Assembly (NCBI RefSeq): GCF_020171345.1 | Contig: NZ_JAIUZM010000002.1 | Coordinates: 1-64,000 of the forward strand | Direction: 5' to 3' | DNA length: 64,000 nt | Source: Microbulbifer agarilyticus | GTDB lineage: Bacteria > Pseudomonadota > Gammaproteobacteria > Pseudomonadales > Cellvibrionaceae | In this document: positions 28,536-37,413 of the stretch, piece after piece | Numbering within the stretch: the stretch's first letter is position 1 | Layout of the letters: every line of letters starts with the position of its first letter | Program-made: the position numbers and the translations under genes | The notes under the pieces: generated by a model | What the model saw: only the letters and a program-made list of their open reading frames with translations | Databases searched by the model: none | Told to the model about the DNA's origin: nothing

Positions 28536-30872
28536 ATGAAAGACAGCGAAGGTCCATCTTCGAATGTGGTATCCCTGCAGCGAGGCACGCGTGACAAACG
28601 CGAATCCCAGCCTGGGAGCAGCCTGCCTGCCGCAGTAGAAGTGCTGCGCGACAAGGCGCAACAACAATTGGTGGAGCTTGTAAAGCAAGTTTTCGCCAAG
28701 GTTGATGATTCGCTGTTTGCTATGGGTGAGAAGGCGCACGGGCAAGACGAGCAGGACGGCCTGTTTCAGGCATTGCGTTTGCTGCGGGTTGAGCGTCGCC
28801 GAGTTGTAGAGCAGTTTGCCGACAAGTGCGCGCAAGCATTCTATGTGCAGGAAGCTGCCGACGACGAAGATTCCTACGAGGCAGACAACCTTTCCCTGGT
28901 ACATAACGACGATTTGGAACAGTTGGTGGCCGTCGATACGATGGTCGCGAATGCCAAACGTGACTTTGCTGAGCCCTTGTCCGCGATTTCACTGCGTTTC
29001 GACACCCTGCTTTCCGCCAAGATTTACGACAAGAATAACCCTCTGGGGCCCGATGCGATTTGCGATGCGTTTGTGGAAGCTTCGCGCTCATTGGATCTGC
29101 ATATTCGCGCCCGCCTGACGCTGCTGAAAAAGTTTGAGCAGGTGGTAATGGCGAATCTTGGCACGCTTTACGATACGTGTAACAGCCTGTTTGTTGAGCA
29201 GGGAGTATTGCCAACCCTGAAGCATCAGCGCAGTGCACGGCCGCAGCGTCAAGCCGCCCGTCCGCAAAGTGCGGGGGAAGGGCAAGTTGTGCCGGAGCAA
29301 AGTGGGGCTTATTCCGGTTCTCCTGGCGAGGGTGCCTCTGTTAGAGGGGCCGCAGCTAGTGGTGCCTCCGGGCACGGCCTGATCCCGCTCGGAAGCGGCG
29401 TTGCGCCGATGGCCCCGCAAGATCTGCTTTCGCATCTTGGCGCGTTGCAGTCCCATCTGCCTCAGAGCTACAGCGATGGCCAGGTAGAGTTACTGAATGT
29501 TAACACCCTTCTGCAGAATCGTTTAGTTGAGGCTCGCGAGTCTGCCGCGCTGGGAAAGATGGATAGCGATATCATCAAGCTGGTGGAGATGCTGTTCTCC
29601 TTCATTCTTGAAGACCGGAATCTGGCAGAGCCGATCAAGTCTCAATTGGGTCGCCTGCAGTTGCCGCTGTTAAAGGTTGCAATCGCGGACAAGTCGTTCT
29701 TCAGTAAGGGTGGCCACCCGGCCCGTAAGCTCCTGAACGAGCTGGCAGATGCGTGCACGGGTTGGCAGGCAAAAGACAATTACGAAAAAGACCCGCTGTA
29801 CAAAAAAATCAGCGAAGTGGTCGCTCGCGTGCTCGCAGAGTTCGACCAGGATATTAATATTTTCTCGACCCTGTTGGAGTCCTTCCGCGAGTTTATTCTG
29901 CGTGAGCGCCAGCGTGCCGAGCGCCTGGAACGCCGGATTGTGGATGAGGCCGACGGTAAGGCTAAAACCCAGGCTGCACGTGCCCGAGTTGCTGCGGTAA
30001 TGGATGCGCTGATGGCCGAGCGCGATGTGCCGCCGGTGGTTGCCGATTGGCTGCAGAAGGTCTGGAGCAATATGCTGTTTCTGACTTGTATCAAAGAGGG
30101 TACTGACAGCGAAACCTGGAGCCGGGATGTGCGTACCGCCCGCGATCTGGTGTGGAGTGTGCATGCTCCTATGCCGGAAAGTCGCAAGCAATTGCTCGGT
30201 TTGTTACCCGCATTGCAAGACCGTCTCAAGGCCGGCGTGGAAGCGGTTTCCCTGAATACCTTTGAGGCGCGCCGCCTGTTCGCCGGACTCAAGGAAATTT
30301 ACCGTGAACGCTTCGCCTTGGCGCAGCGCCTGATGCAAGAGCACAGCCGACAGGTTGAGCAGGAAGCGCGCGCGATGGCAGAGGCGGCCAGTCAGGCTGA
30401 AACGGCAGAGCCAGAACCTGCCGCGGCTCGGGAAGTGTCTGCTCCACTGGCTGAAGAATTGACTGCGAGTGAGGCCGCGCAGGAAGTCGTGGCTGAGCTT
30501 CCAGAAATGGAGGCGCTGGAGCAGGCGGTTGCCGAGGTCGAGCTGCAGCCAGATTCGCTTGAGGGTGAAGACATTCCCGAAAGCGATACCCACTGGCAGC
30601 AGACGTTCCGCCTAGCGCAGGGGAGCTGGTTCGAGCTCAAGCGCGGTGAGGAAGAACAATTCCGCTGCCGTCTGGCCGCGGTTATCAAAGACATCGACCA
30701 GTTTATCTTTGTGAATCGCAATGGTGCCAAGGTGGCAGAATTCACCCGTGCGGAGCTGGCGGTTGCGCTACGCAAGGGTGAGTTGATGTCGATGGATGAT
30801 GGCATGCTGTTTGAGCGCGCGCTGCAATCCGTCATTGGTACTGTGCGTCAGTCCCGGGGCGAGATGCACTGA
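28536..30872 (+). CDS. DUF1631 family protein (first of tandem pair)
   Basis: 778-aa cytoplasmic protein of DUF1631, a proteobacterial family of unknown function sometimes labelled thymidine phosphorylase by error. No signal peptide or membrane helix. An N-terminal helical region (about 20-230, with DDSLFAMGEKAHGQDEQDGLF and SLVHNDDLEQLVA) is followed by a Ser/Gly/Ala-rich linker (about 235-290), a conserved core (EMLFSFILEDRNLAEPIKSQ, FFSKGGHPARKLLNELADA near 386-404), an acidic linker (about 605-680) and a compact C-terminal domain from HWQQTF (about 685) with CRLAAVIKDIDQFIFVNRNG. The CRLA..VNRxG pattern recalls PilZ-type beta barrels, but that is only an impression. It is paralogous to the next gene. 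Confidence 0.85.
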   Translation: MKDSEGPSSNVVSLQRGTRDKRESQPGSSLPAAVEVLRDKAQQQLVELVKQVFAKVDDSLFAMGEKAHGQDEQDGLFQALRLLRVERRRVVEQFADKCAQAFYVQEAADDEDSYEADNLSLVHNDDLEQLVAVDTMVANAKRDFAEPLSAISLRFDTLLSAKIYDKNNPLGPDAICDAFVEASRSLDLHIRARLTLLKKFEQVVMANLGTLYDTCNSLFVEQGVLPTLKHQRSARPQRQAARPQSAGEGQVVPEQSGAYSGSPGEGASVRGAAASGASGHGLIPLGSGVAPMAPQDLLSHLGALQSHLPQSYSDGQVELLNVNTLLQNRLVEARESAALGKMDSDIIKLVEMLFSFILEDRNLAEPIKSQLGRLQLPLLKVAIADKSFFSKGGHPARKLLNELADACTGWQAKDNYEKDPLYKKISEVVARVLAEFDQDINIFSTLLESFREFILRERQRAERLERRIVDEADGKAKTQAARARVAAVMDALMAERDVPPVVADWLQKVWSNMLFLTCIKEGTDSETWSRDVRTARDLVWSVHAPMPESRKQLLGLLPALQDRLKAGVEAVSLNTFEARRLFAGLKEIYRERFALAQRLMQEHSRQVEQEARAMAEAASQAETAEPEPAAAREVSAPLAEELTASEAAQEVVAELPEMEALEQAVAEVELQPDSLEGEDIPESDTHWQQTFRLAQGSWFELKRGEEEQFRCRLAAVIKDIDQFIFVNRNGAKVAEFTRAELAVALRKGELMSMDDGMLFERALQSVIGTVRQSRGEMH

Positions 30873-31324
30873 TCGTCTCCTCTCGGGGTCTGAGGTCCGC
30901 TGATGGTTACGAGGGCATCTCGGGGTTGCTATCCGTTTCGCAAAATGTAACGATTTGTCACCAAGCAATTTTGGCATAAAAGTCCACAATTTGGTTGCTA
31001 TCCCTCCTGAATATCGTGCCATTCCGGTACATCCGTACAATTTTCAAGCGGTTTCACATAGATTGATCCTTTTTGGCACTTGCGTGTCGCTGTGCTTTGC
31101 AGGATATTGAGGGCATGTTTTGAGACATCGGTCGCCTTTTGCCTCTTGATGTCTCCAATTTTATAAAAATGAGTCATAGAATTTTGGCGGTTTTGGCGCG
31201 CAGATCGTTTTGCTGTGCTGAAAATTCGCGCTGATGACCAGGTGCATTCTGTTCGGATCGTTGGTTTTTGAGAGAGGTACCCGAGCAGGTGCGCGTCAGA
31301 CCGATGCCAGGAGGGCATACTGGG
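30873..31324. other. 452-nt gap between the two DUF1631 genes
   Basis: No plausible gene in any frame. The sequence is AT-richer than its neighbours, has no strong terminator for the first gene, and contains long T-rich stretches (about 31130-31210). A promoter for the second DUF1631 gene is likely here but could not be pinned down; a GGCAC/TGTCGC pair near 31075 fails the sigma-54 spacing rule. Confidence 0.35.
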
Positions 31325-33784
31325 GTGAGCATGGATGATATGGAAAGAAGTAATAACGAGCTTTTTGTAATCAGTGGTGGCGCGAAGACGGGGCGAACTG
31401 GTGCCTCTGGCGGCAGGTCCGCCACCCGGCAACTAAGTAAAACCGTGAGCCTAGTCAATCAAAAAGCCATTCAGTGGATCCAGTCTCGGGTAGAAGAAGT
31501 CTTTGCCCAGGTCGATGATTCCCTGTTTACAATGGCGGAAAAAGCGCATCAGCAGGATGAGCAAGACCAGCTGTTCCAGGCCATTCGAGCGATTCGGGTC
31601 GAGCACAGCAACCTGGTTGATAGCTTTTGTGATGGCGTCGAAGAGCGCTTTCACCACCCCCGCAACGACTCCCTCGGCGAGGATGCCGAGCTCGATTTGC
31701 GCGCGGCCCCCAAGGGCCTGTCGCTGGTCAATAACGATGACCTCGAGCAGCAGGTCGCGATCCGTTCCATGGTCGCGAATGTCCGCCGTGATCACGCCGA
31801 GCCCATCGCGGCCCTTTCTCTGCGCCTCGATACCTTAATGCCGGAAAAAATCTACGACGAAAACCTGCCGATAGGCCCCGCGGCAATCTGTGCGGCCTTT
31901 GCCGACGCACTGAATGATGTGGAAATCTCCCTGCGTGCGCGGATGACGGTACTGAAAAAGTTTGAGTTGCAACTCGCCAACCGGCTGGGTGAACTTTACG
32001 AAGACTGTAACAGCCTGCTGATCGAGCAGGGTGTTTTGCCACATATCCAGGATCCGCTGCGTGAGCGGAGCCGTCAGGCAGGTGGCCGAGCGCCAATGCC
32101 TGGCGTACCGACTGCTCCAGTTGTGCCGCCAGTGGCGGGTGGGCAGAGTGTCCCGGGTCCAGGTGCTGGGGATATGGCCGCTGCAGGGTTTGCTGGCGGT
32201 ATGCCCGCAGGTTTTGCCGGCCAACCCGGCGCGGCTGGCTACCCGGGCGGGGGTTCCGCGGCAAATTACTCTGGGGGGCCGGGTTTGGCGCCAGCGGGTG
32301 CCGGCGTTCCTGCCATGGCAACACCGGCACTGCTGCAGCAGCTCGGCCAGTTCCAGATGTCGATACCCGCGCAAACCGGTGCTACCGGCCAGCTGGTAAA
32401 CGTTACCGAGTTATTGCAGCAAAGCCTGATTCAATCCAAGCAAAGCGCATCGCTGCACGAGCTGGATAGCGAAGTCATTCGCCTGGTGGACATGTTGTTC
32501 TCGTTTATGCTCGAGGACCGCAACCTGGCGGAGCCGATCAAGGTACAACTGATCCGCATGCAGCTGCCTATGTTAAAGCTGTCTGTTGCGGACAAGGCGT
32601 TTTTCAGCAAGGGTGGACATCCCGCGCGTCGCCTGCTGAATGAGCTCGCCGATGCCGCCATTGGCTGGCAGCCGGGCGAAAATTATTTGAATGATCCCCT
32701 GTATCGGGAAGTCTGCACTATTGTCGAGGAGGTACTGGCGAAGTACGACCGAGACGAGCAGATCTTTGTGCGCTTGCTCGAATCTTTCCGTCAATTCTCT
32801 GCGCGCGAACGCAAACGTGCGGAAGTGATGGAGCGTCGCACCGTAGACGAAGCCCAGGGTACCGCGCGAGTCGAAGCTTCCAAGGCGCGGGTCGCGGCGG
32901 TATTTGACGCACTTACCGCCGAGCGCAAGCTGCCGAAGATTGTGCACGAGTGGCTGAACCGGGTATGGAGCAGTGTGCTGTTCCGCGCCTGCCTGAAGGA
33001 TGGCACTGATAGTAGTGCCTGGCGCCAGCATGTTCTGACCGCGCGCGACCTTATCTGGAGTGTGGTTGCCCCCATGCCGGAAAGCAGCGGGAAAATGCGC
33101 CGCCTGTTGCCGGTGCTGAAAAAGCGCCTCGAAGCCGGTGCGCAATCACTTTCGTTGAGCCCGAGTGACCGCCAGCGCCTGATGGGCGGATTGGATATGC
33201 TCTATCGTGAGCGCCAGAAATTGGGTGAGCGCGTTGAGTCAGAGCGTGAGCGGCGTACCCGCGAGCGCCTGGTGCAAGAGCTGCGCCGCGAGGCCGACAG
33301 CGTAGTATCTATTCCGGTAGAGGATGCGACCACCGCTGCGGTGATCGAGGAGCAAGTGCCGGAAACTCAGGTGCTGGATGAATCCCGTGAGCTGCCGGCA
33401 GAGCAGAAAGCGCTGCCGGAAGTGGAAGAGATCCAGCAAGTGGTCACCGAAGCGGCATCGGCGAAATCCGAAGACCTCAAGCCGCTGCCCAACGACGACA
33501 ATCACTGGCAGCAGACTTACCACCTGAAAGACAGTTGGTTCTTGCTGCGTCAAGCGGAGAAGCTTCCGCTGCGTTGCCGTTTGGCCGCAATCATCAGCGA
33601 TCTGGACCAGTTTATGTTTGTAAACCGCCAGGGCGCTAAAGTAGGCGTTTACTCACGGCTGGAGCTGGCCCACGCATTGCGCAATGAGGAGCTGCTGCCA
33701 CTGGAACAGGGGCCTCTGTTTGAGCGGGCGCTTGAGTATGTGGTTGGCAACTGTGGTGAAAGTAAAATCGCGATCAGTGTTTGA
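31325..33784 (+). CDS. DUF1631 family protein (second of tandem pair)
   Basis: 819-aa paralogue of the preceding gene with the same three-part layout: helical N-terminus (DDSLFTMAEKAHQQDEQDQLF, SLVNNDDLEQQVA), core (DMLFSFMLEDRNLAEPIKVQ, FFSKGGHPARRLLNELADA near residue 430) and a C-terminal domain from HWQQTYHL (about 726) with CRLAAIISDLDQFMFVNRQG. The linkers differ: here about residues 255-330 are a low-complexity Gly/Pro/Ala tract (GGMPAGFAGQPGAAGYPGGG). GTG at 31325 is chosen because AGGAGGG at 31309-31315 lies 9 nt before it; ATG at 31331 is an alternative. Function unknown. Confidence 0.85.
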   Translation: MSMDDMERSNNELFVISGGAKTGRTGASGGRSATRQLSKTVSLVNQKAIQWIQSRVEEVFAQVDDSLFTMAEKAHQQDEQDQLFQAIRAIRVEHSNLVDSFCDGVEERFHHPRNDSLGEDAELDLRAAPKGLSLVNNDDLEQQVAIRSMVANVRRDHAEPIAALSLRLDTLMPEKIYDENLPIGPAAICAAFADALNDVEISLRARMTVLKKFELQLANRLGELYEDCNSLLIEQGVLPHIQDPLRERSRQAGGRAPMPGVPTAPVVPPVAGGQSVPGPGAGDMAAAGFAGGMPAGFAGQPGAAGYPGGGSAANYSGGPGLAPAGAGVPAMATPALLQQLGQFQMSIPAQTGATGQLVNVTELLQQSLIQSKQSASLHELDSEVIRLVDMLFSFMLEDRNLAEPIKVQLIRMQLPMLKLSVADKAFFSKGGHPARRLLNELADAAIGWQPGENYLNDPLYREVCTIVEEVLAKYDRDEQIFVRLLESFRQFSARERKRAEVMERRTVDEAQGTARVEASKARVAAVFDALTAERKLPKIVHEWLNRVWSSVLFRACLKDGTDSSAWRQHVLTARDLIWSVVAPMPESSGKMRRLLPVLKKRLEAGAQSLSLSPSDRQRLMGGLDMLYRERQKLGERVESERERRTRERLVQELRREADSVVSIPVEDATTAAVIEEQVPETQVLDESRELPAEQKALPEVEEIQQVVTEAASAKSEDLKPLPNDDNHWQQTYHLKDSWFLLRQAEKLPLRCRLAAIISDLDQFMFVNRQGAKVGVYSRLELAHALRNEELLPLEQGPLFERALEYVVGNCGESKIAISV

Positions 33785-33856
33785 CCCTCTTGCCTGATCT
33801 TGCAAGGCGCGGAGGATCTTTGACCTATTGGTCTCTACGCGCTTCTACATCCAGCA

Positions 33857-33888
33857 GGGTGTTTTCTGTTCAGAAAACACCCGTTTTC
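33857..33888 (+). terminator. Terminator after the second DUF1631 gene
   Basis: GGGTGTTTTCTG and CAGAAAACACCC form a perfect 12-bp arm pair followed by GTTTTCC, 73 nt after the stop codon. Confidence 0.8.
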
Positions 33889-33993
33889 CGTAAAAAAGTC
33901 GTATTCATCCCACAACTCGCATCGGCGGCTATTGGCAGACTCTTCTTCGCTTCCATAAAATAACTTCGTGCCCAGTTTCAGCGGAGTCGTGTT

Positions 33994-34581
33994 TTGAAAT
34001 ATCAGATCCAGTCAGGATGGCTTTCTGGCGTGCGCCGGGTCGCGAGTCCCCACTGTAATGCACGTCCTGACAATACGGATGTGGATCTGTTGGTCATTCA
34101 CAGTATCAGCCTTCCGCCCGGCCAGTACGGTGGCGCTTTTATCGATGAATTTTTCCTTGGTCATCTGGATATCGATGCCCATCCGTATTTCGCGGAGATT
34201 GCTACCTTGCGGGTGTCGGCGCATTTGTTGATCGACCGCAATGGGCGGGTAACCCAGTACGTACCTTTCACGGCGCGCGCCTGGCATGCGGGGCAGTCCA
34301 CCTTTTGCGGGCGGGACAACTGTAACGATTATTCCATTGGTATTGAGCTCGAGGGGCTCGACACTGATACCTTTACGGCCGAGCAATACACCGCGCTTGC
34401 GGAGGTGACCGCGGCGATCGTGGAAGAATACCCGGGTATAGACCGCTCGCGGATTACCGGGCACTCGGACATAGCGCCCGGCAGGAAACTGGACCCGGGG
34501 CCTGGGTTTCATTGGAGTCAATATTTTCACGAGCTGGATGCGCTGGCCGGGAATAGCAAAGGCGACCTGCCCGACGCCTAG
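33994..34581 (+). CDS. ampD: 1,6-anhydro-N-acetylmuramyl-L-alanine amidase AmpD
   Basis: Cytoplasmic zinc amidase that removes the peptide from anhydromuropeptides during cell-wall recycling, which also keeps the AmpR inducer low. The 195-aa protein shows LLVIHSISLPPGQYGG (zinc His), RVSAHLLIDRNG, ARAWHAGQSTFCGRDNCNDY with SIGIELEGLD, and ITGHSDIAPGRKLDPGPGF (zinc His and catalytic Lys region). No signal peptide, as for AmpD rather than AmiD. The start is a TTG at 33994 with GGAG at about 33982; no ATG is available. ampE follows 38 nt later. Confidence 0.95.
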   Translation: MKYQIQSGWLSGVRRVASPHCNARPDNTDVDLLVIHSISLPPGQYGGAFIDEFFLGHLDIDAHPYFAEIATLRVSAHLLIDRNGRVTQYVPFTARAWHAGQSTFCGRDNCNDYSIGIELEGLDTDTFTAEQYTALAEVTAAIVEEYPGIDRSRITGHSDIAPGRKLDPGPGFHWSQYFHELDALAGNSKGDLPDA

Positions 34582-34619
34582 CGCGGGATAGGTCAGCCAC
34601 AGATGACAACGGGGGAGTT

Positions 34620-35576
34620 ATGGCACTTTTGATTGTGCTGCTGGCATTGGCGCTGGTACAGATATGGGGCTCTGGCGGCCCGCTGCACCGGGACGCCTGG
34701 TTTGGCCACTGGAAAGATTTTGTGTTGAACCGGCCGGCGCTCAAGCAGCGTTACAGCCTTGGGTTTGGCATTCTGGTGTTGGCGCCGGTGATGGCGGTGG
34801 CACTGTTGTTGGCATTTGCCGAGTCCATGCTGGGTTGGCTGGGGGTATTGCTGGTCAGCGTGCCTGCACTGCTGTATAGCTTTGGACGGGGCAACTTTAA
34901 CGATGCCCTCGCAACTTACCTGCGTGCCTGGTACCAGGGCGACCTGGATGCGGCCAAGGCTGCTGCGGGACCTCTCCTTGGCCCGGATGCTGAGCGGGAA
35001 GTGGCGCAAGTCTCCGACGCGCAGTCCTTGCACCGCCTGGTGTTCCACTCTGCCGTTTACCGCGCGTTCGAGCGGCTGTTTGCGGTGCTCTTCTGGTTTT
35101 TGTTGCTGGGTGTGCCCGGTGCATTACTGTACCGCATGAGCCAGCTCGCGCTGTCCGCATTTACCCGCCAAGATGCAGAAACCGATGCTATGTCGGACGA
35201 AGATACTGGCGCCGAGGACGGTGCAGAAAATTCGCAGGCGGAAGAGGCGGCGCTGGCGGCGCGCTGGTTGTGGCTCATCGAATGGCTGCCGGTTCGCGCT
35301 CTGGGCTTTTCGCTGGCGATTGTGGGTAATTTTGCCGGCTGCTACCGGGCCTGGCGTGAACGCCTGACTTGCAAGGAAACCACGACGGCGGACGTACTCG
35401 AGCGCTATATGGAGGGTGCCCTTGGCGGCATCGACAGCAGCGAGTGCAGTGCTGGCGTTGCGGTGAATGAAGGGCAGCGACTGTGCGGCGCCGAAGTCGA
35501 GGCAATGCAGAGTTTGTTATCCCGCGCGCTACTGATGTGGATAACGCTGATGGCGTTGTATGTGCTTTGGGGCTGA
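34620..35576 (+). CDS. ampE: AmpE-like inner-membrane regulatory protein
   Basis: AmpE is a polytopic inner-membrane protein encoded with AmpD; its role in signalling of cell-wall stress remains unclear. The 318-aa protein starts with a membrane helix (ALLIVLLALALVQIWGSGGP), then RDAWFGHWKDFV and two helices, VPALLYSFGRGNFNDALATY, an FLLLGVPGALLYRM helix, an acidic loop, and a C-terminal helix (LLMWITLMALYVLWG). The layout and GRGN motif fit the family. Probably cotranscribed with ampD. Confidence 0.9.
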   Translation: MALLIVLLALALVQIWGSGGPLHRDAWFGHWKDFVLNRPALKQRYSLGFGILVLAPVMAVALLLAFAESMLGWLGVLLVSVPALLYSFGRGNFNDALATYLRAWYQGDLDAAKAAAGPLLGPDAEREVAQVSDAQSLHRLVFHSAVYRAFERLFAVLFWFLLLGVPGALLYRMSQLALSAFTRQDAETDAMSDEDTGAEDGAENSQAEEAALAARWLWLIEWLPVRALGFSLAIVGNFAGCYRAWRERLTCKETTTADVLERYMEGALGGIDSSECSAGVAVNEGQRLCGAEVEAMQSLLSRALLMWITLMALYVLWG

Positions 35577-35626
35577 CGCACGCGTTTGCCACCCAGAGTT
35601 GCGCCTTATCACTACTTTCTTTCGGT

Positions 35627-35651
35627 GCCGCCCTCAATAGGGCGGCTTTTT
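35627..35651 (+). terminator. Terminator of ampDE
   Basis: GCCGCCCT and AGGGCGGC form a perfect 8-bp stem with a CAAT loop and a T5 tract ending at 35651, 50 nt after the ampE stop. The T tract ends 1 nt before the proposed ATG of the next gene. Confidence 0.88.
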
Positions 35652-35652
35652 G

Positions 35653-36657
35653 ATGGGTAACTTAGTGTCTGATTCTCCTGTCGAATCCATCGATTTGCCG
35701 GTGGCCGCGGATATCTTTACCGCTGCCGAGCGGCTCTGCGGCCTGGTACACCGAACACCATTGATCACGTCGTCTGCGCTGAATGAAATGCTGGGCGCTG
35801 AGGTGTACTTCAAGTGTGAACACTTGCAAAAGGTTGGTGCGTTTAAAGCTCGCGGTGCGGCGAATGCCCTGTTCCAGTTGCCCGTGGGTACCTCTATGGT
35901 GGCGACACACTCCTCCGGCAATCACGGGGCGGCGCTTGCCTGGGCGGCATCGCGGGGTGGAATTCAATGCACCGTGGTAATGCCGGAAAATGCACCCGCG
36001 GCAAAAAGAACCGCGGTTGCGGCCTATGGGGCAAAGATTGTGTTGTGCGCGCCAACCCTGGCCGCCCGGGAATCCACCCTGGCACAGGTGGTCTTAGAGA
36101 CAGGGGCGCACGTGGTGCCGCCGTTCGATGATGCGCGGATTATTGCCGGCCAGGGCACCGTCGCGCAGGAAGTGATAGGCCAGTGTCGTGAGCAGGGTTT
36201 TGAGCCCGATCTGCTCGTGGCCCCGGTGGGCGGCGGTGGCCTGTTGGCCGGCGTCGGCTTGGCGGCATCGGCGTTGGCACCACAAATAAAAGTACTGGGC
36301 GCAGAGCCGCAGGGTGCGGATGACGCCCAGCGCTCTCTACGTGGTGGTGTGCGCATCACCGAGCAAACGGCCGACACGATTGCCGACGGGCTGCGCACAA
36401 CCCTTGGGATGCGTAATTTTGCGGTGATTCGTGAGACGGTTAATGACATCGTCACCGTTTCTGAGGCGGGTATTCGGCTGGCGCTAGAATTACTGTGGAG
36501 CCGTACCAAACAGCTGGTGGAACCATCCGCGGCGACAGGAATGGCGGCGTTGCTTGAGCATCGCGCGCGTTTCCGTGGCAAAAAGGTCGCGGTGGTGCTT
36601 ACTGGGGGTAATATGGATTTGGCTACCATACCGACCCTGCTGGCGGAAGCGCCGTAA
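35653..36657 (+). CDS. PLP-dependent threonine/serine dehydratase-like enzyme
   Basis: 334-aa fold-type II PLP enzyme close to catabolic threonine dehydratases and serine racemases. Signatures: RTPLITSSALNEMLGAEVYF, the Schiff-base lysine in LQKVGAFKARGAANAL, ATHSSGNHGAALAWAA (PLP phosphate/ring contacts), APVGGGGLLAGVGLAA (glycine loop for the phosphate), ADGLRTTLGMRNFAVI, and KVAVVLTGGNMD near the end. There is no C-terminal ACT domain, so not the biosynthetic IlvA. It could be a dehydratase, a racemase or a beta-hydroxyaspartate lyase. Start unclear: ATG 35653 abuts the ampDE terminator and lacks a ribosome binding site; GTG 35665 is an alternative. Confidence 0.85.
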   Translation: MGNLVSDSPVESIDLPVAADIFTAAERLCGLVHRTPLITSSALNEMLGAEVYFKCEHLQKVGAFKARGAANALFQLPVGTSMVATHSSGNHGAALAWAASRGGIQCTVVMPENAPAAKRTAVAAYGAKIVLCAPTLAARESTLAQVVLETGAHVVPPFDDARIIAGQGTVAQEVIGQCREQGFEPDLLVAPVGGGGLLAGVGLAASALAPQIKVLGAEPQGADDAQRSLRGGVRITEQTADTIADGLRTTLGMRNFAVIRETVNDIVTVSEAGIRLALELLWSRTKQLVEPSAATGMAALLEHRARFRGKKVAVVLTGGNMDLATIPTLLAEAP

Positions 36658-36778
36658 ACCCTATGCGTCAGCCAATGTTAAGAATGTTTATCTGCACGAC
36701 GAATACTAGCAATCGCACCGAGTGCACGAGCGCGCTGGATACTGACTGTGGGCTGCTACACTGGGAGGGCGATACTCC

Positions 36779-37342
36779 ATGGCGCCTGTAATAATTTTTT
36801 CACGTGTATTGACCGCTCTGATCTGGATGGCCCTGGCTGTCGCAGCGCACTCCGAAACCTTTGCACTGACGTCTACGGATTACGCTGAGGGGGATACGTT
36901 ACGCCCAGCACAGCTTTACTATGGGCTGGGGTGTAACGGTGAGAATCTCTCGCCCCACTTGGCCTGGTCTGGTGCCCCGACGGGGACGCGTAGTTTTGCC
37001 GTGGTGATGGAGGATGTTGACGCGCCTGCGGCAATCGATGCCTGGCACTGGGTCGTGTTTAATATTCCCGCCGAGGTCACCGAGTTGCCGGCTGGCAGCG
37101 GTGATCCCAAAGTTGGTCTGGTACCGGAGGCGATACAAAGCCGCTCGAGTTTCGGTGATCCCGGTTATGCTGGCGCCTGTCCGCCAGCGGGGCAGGGGGC
37201 GCATCGTTATCAGTTTCGTGTTTACGCCCTCAAGGTCGAGCAGTTGGCACTGGGCGTTGAAGCTCCCGCTGCCGAAGTGGCCGCCCAGATTGAAGCCAAC
37301 AAGTTGGCCGAAGCACAATTAGAAGTAAAAATTGGTCGCTAG
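36779..37342 (+). CDS. Secreted YbhB/YbcL-family (PEBP-like) protein
   Basis: 187-aa protein with an N-terminal signal peptide (VLTALIWMALAVAAHSE) and a phosphatidylethanolamine-binding-protein fold: CNGENLSPHLAWSGAPTGTR, FAVVMEDVDAP and DAWHWVVFNIPAEV are the ligand-pocket motifs, followed by YAGACPPAGQGAHRYQFRVY. Bacterial members are usually of unknown ligand; some are periplasmic. It stands between a PLP enzyme and an AmpG-type permease. The cysteine pair suggests a periplasmic disulfide. Confidence 0.9.
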   Translation: MAPVIIFSRVLTALIWMALAVAAHSETFALTSTDYAEGDTLRPAQLYYGLGCNGENLSPHLAWSGAPTGTRSFAVVMEDVDAPAAIDAWHWVVFNIPAEVTELPAGSGDPKVGLVPEAIQSRSSFGDPGYAGACPPAGQGAHRYQFRVYALKVEQLALGVEAPAAEVAAQIEANKLAEAQLEVKIGR

Positions 37343-37413
37343 GGGTTCCGTTTTGTCTCGGGCCTTAGCGCAGAAACTTCAGGCAAGCCGATAAAAGGAA
37401 GCAGAGCCTGCCC

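Noticed and set aside
28536-30872. Thymidine phosphorylase
   Set aside because: A label sometimes attached to DUF1631 proteins; no phosphorylase motifs are present.
31070-31090. Sigma-54 promoter for the second DUF1631 gene
   Set aside because: TGGCAC is present but the GC of the -12 element is not at the required 10-nt distance from GG.
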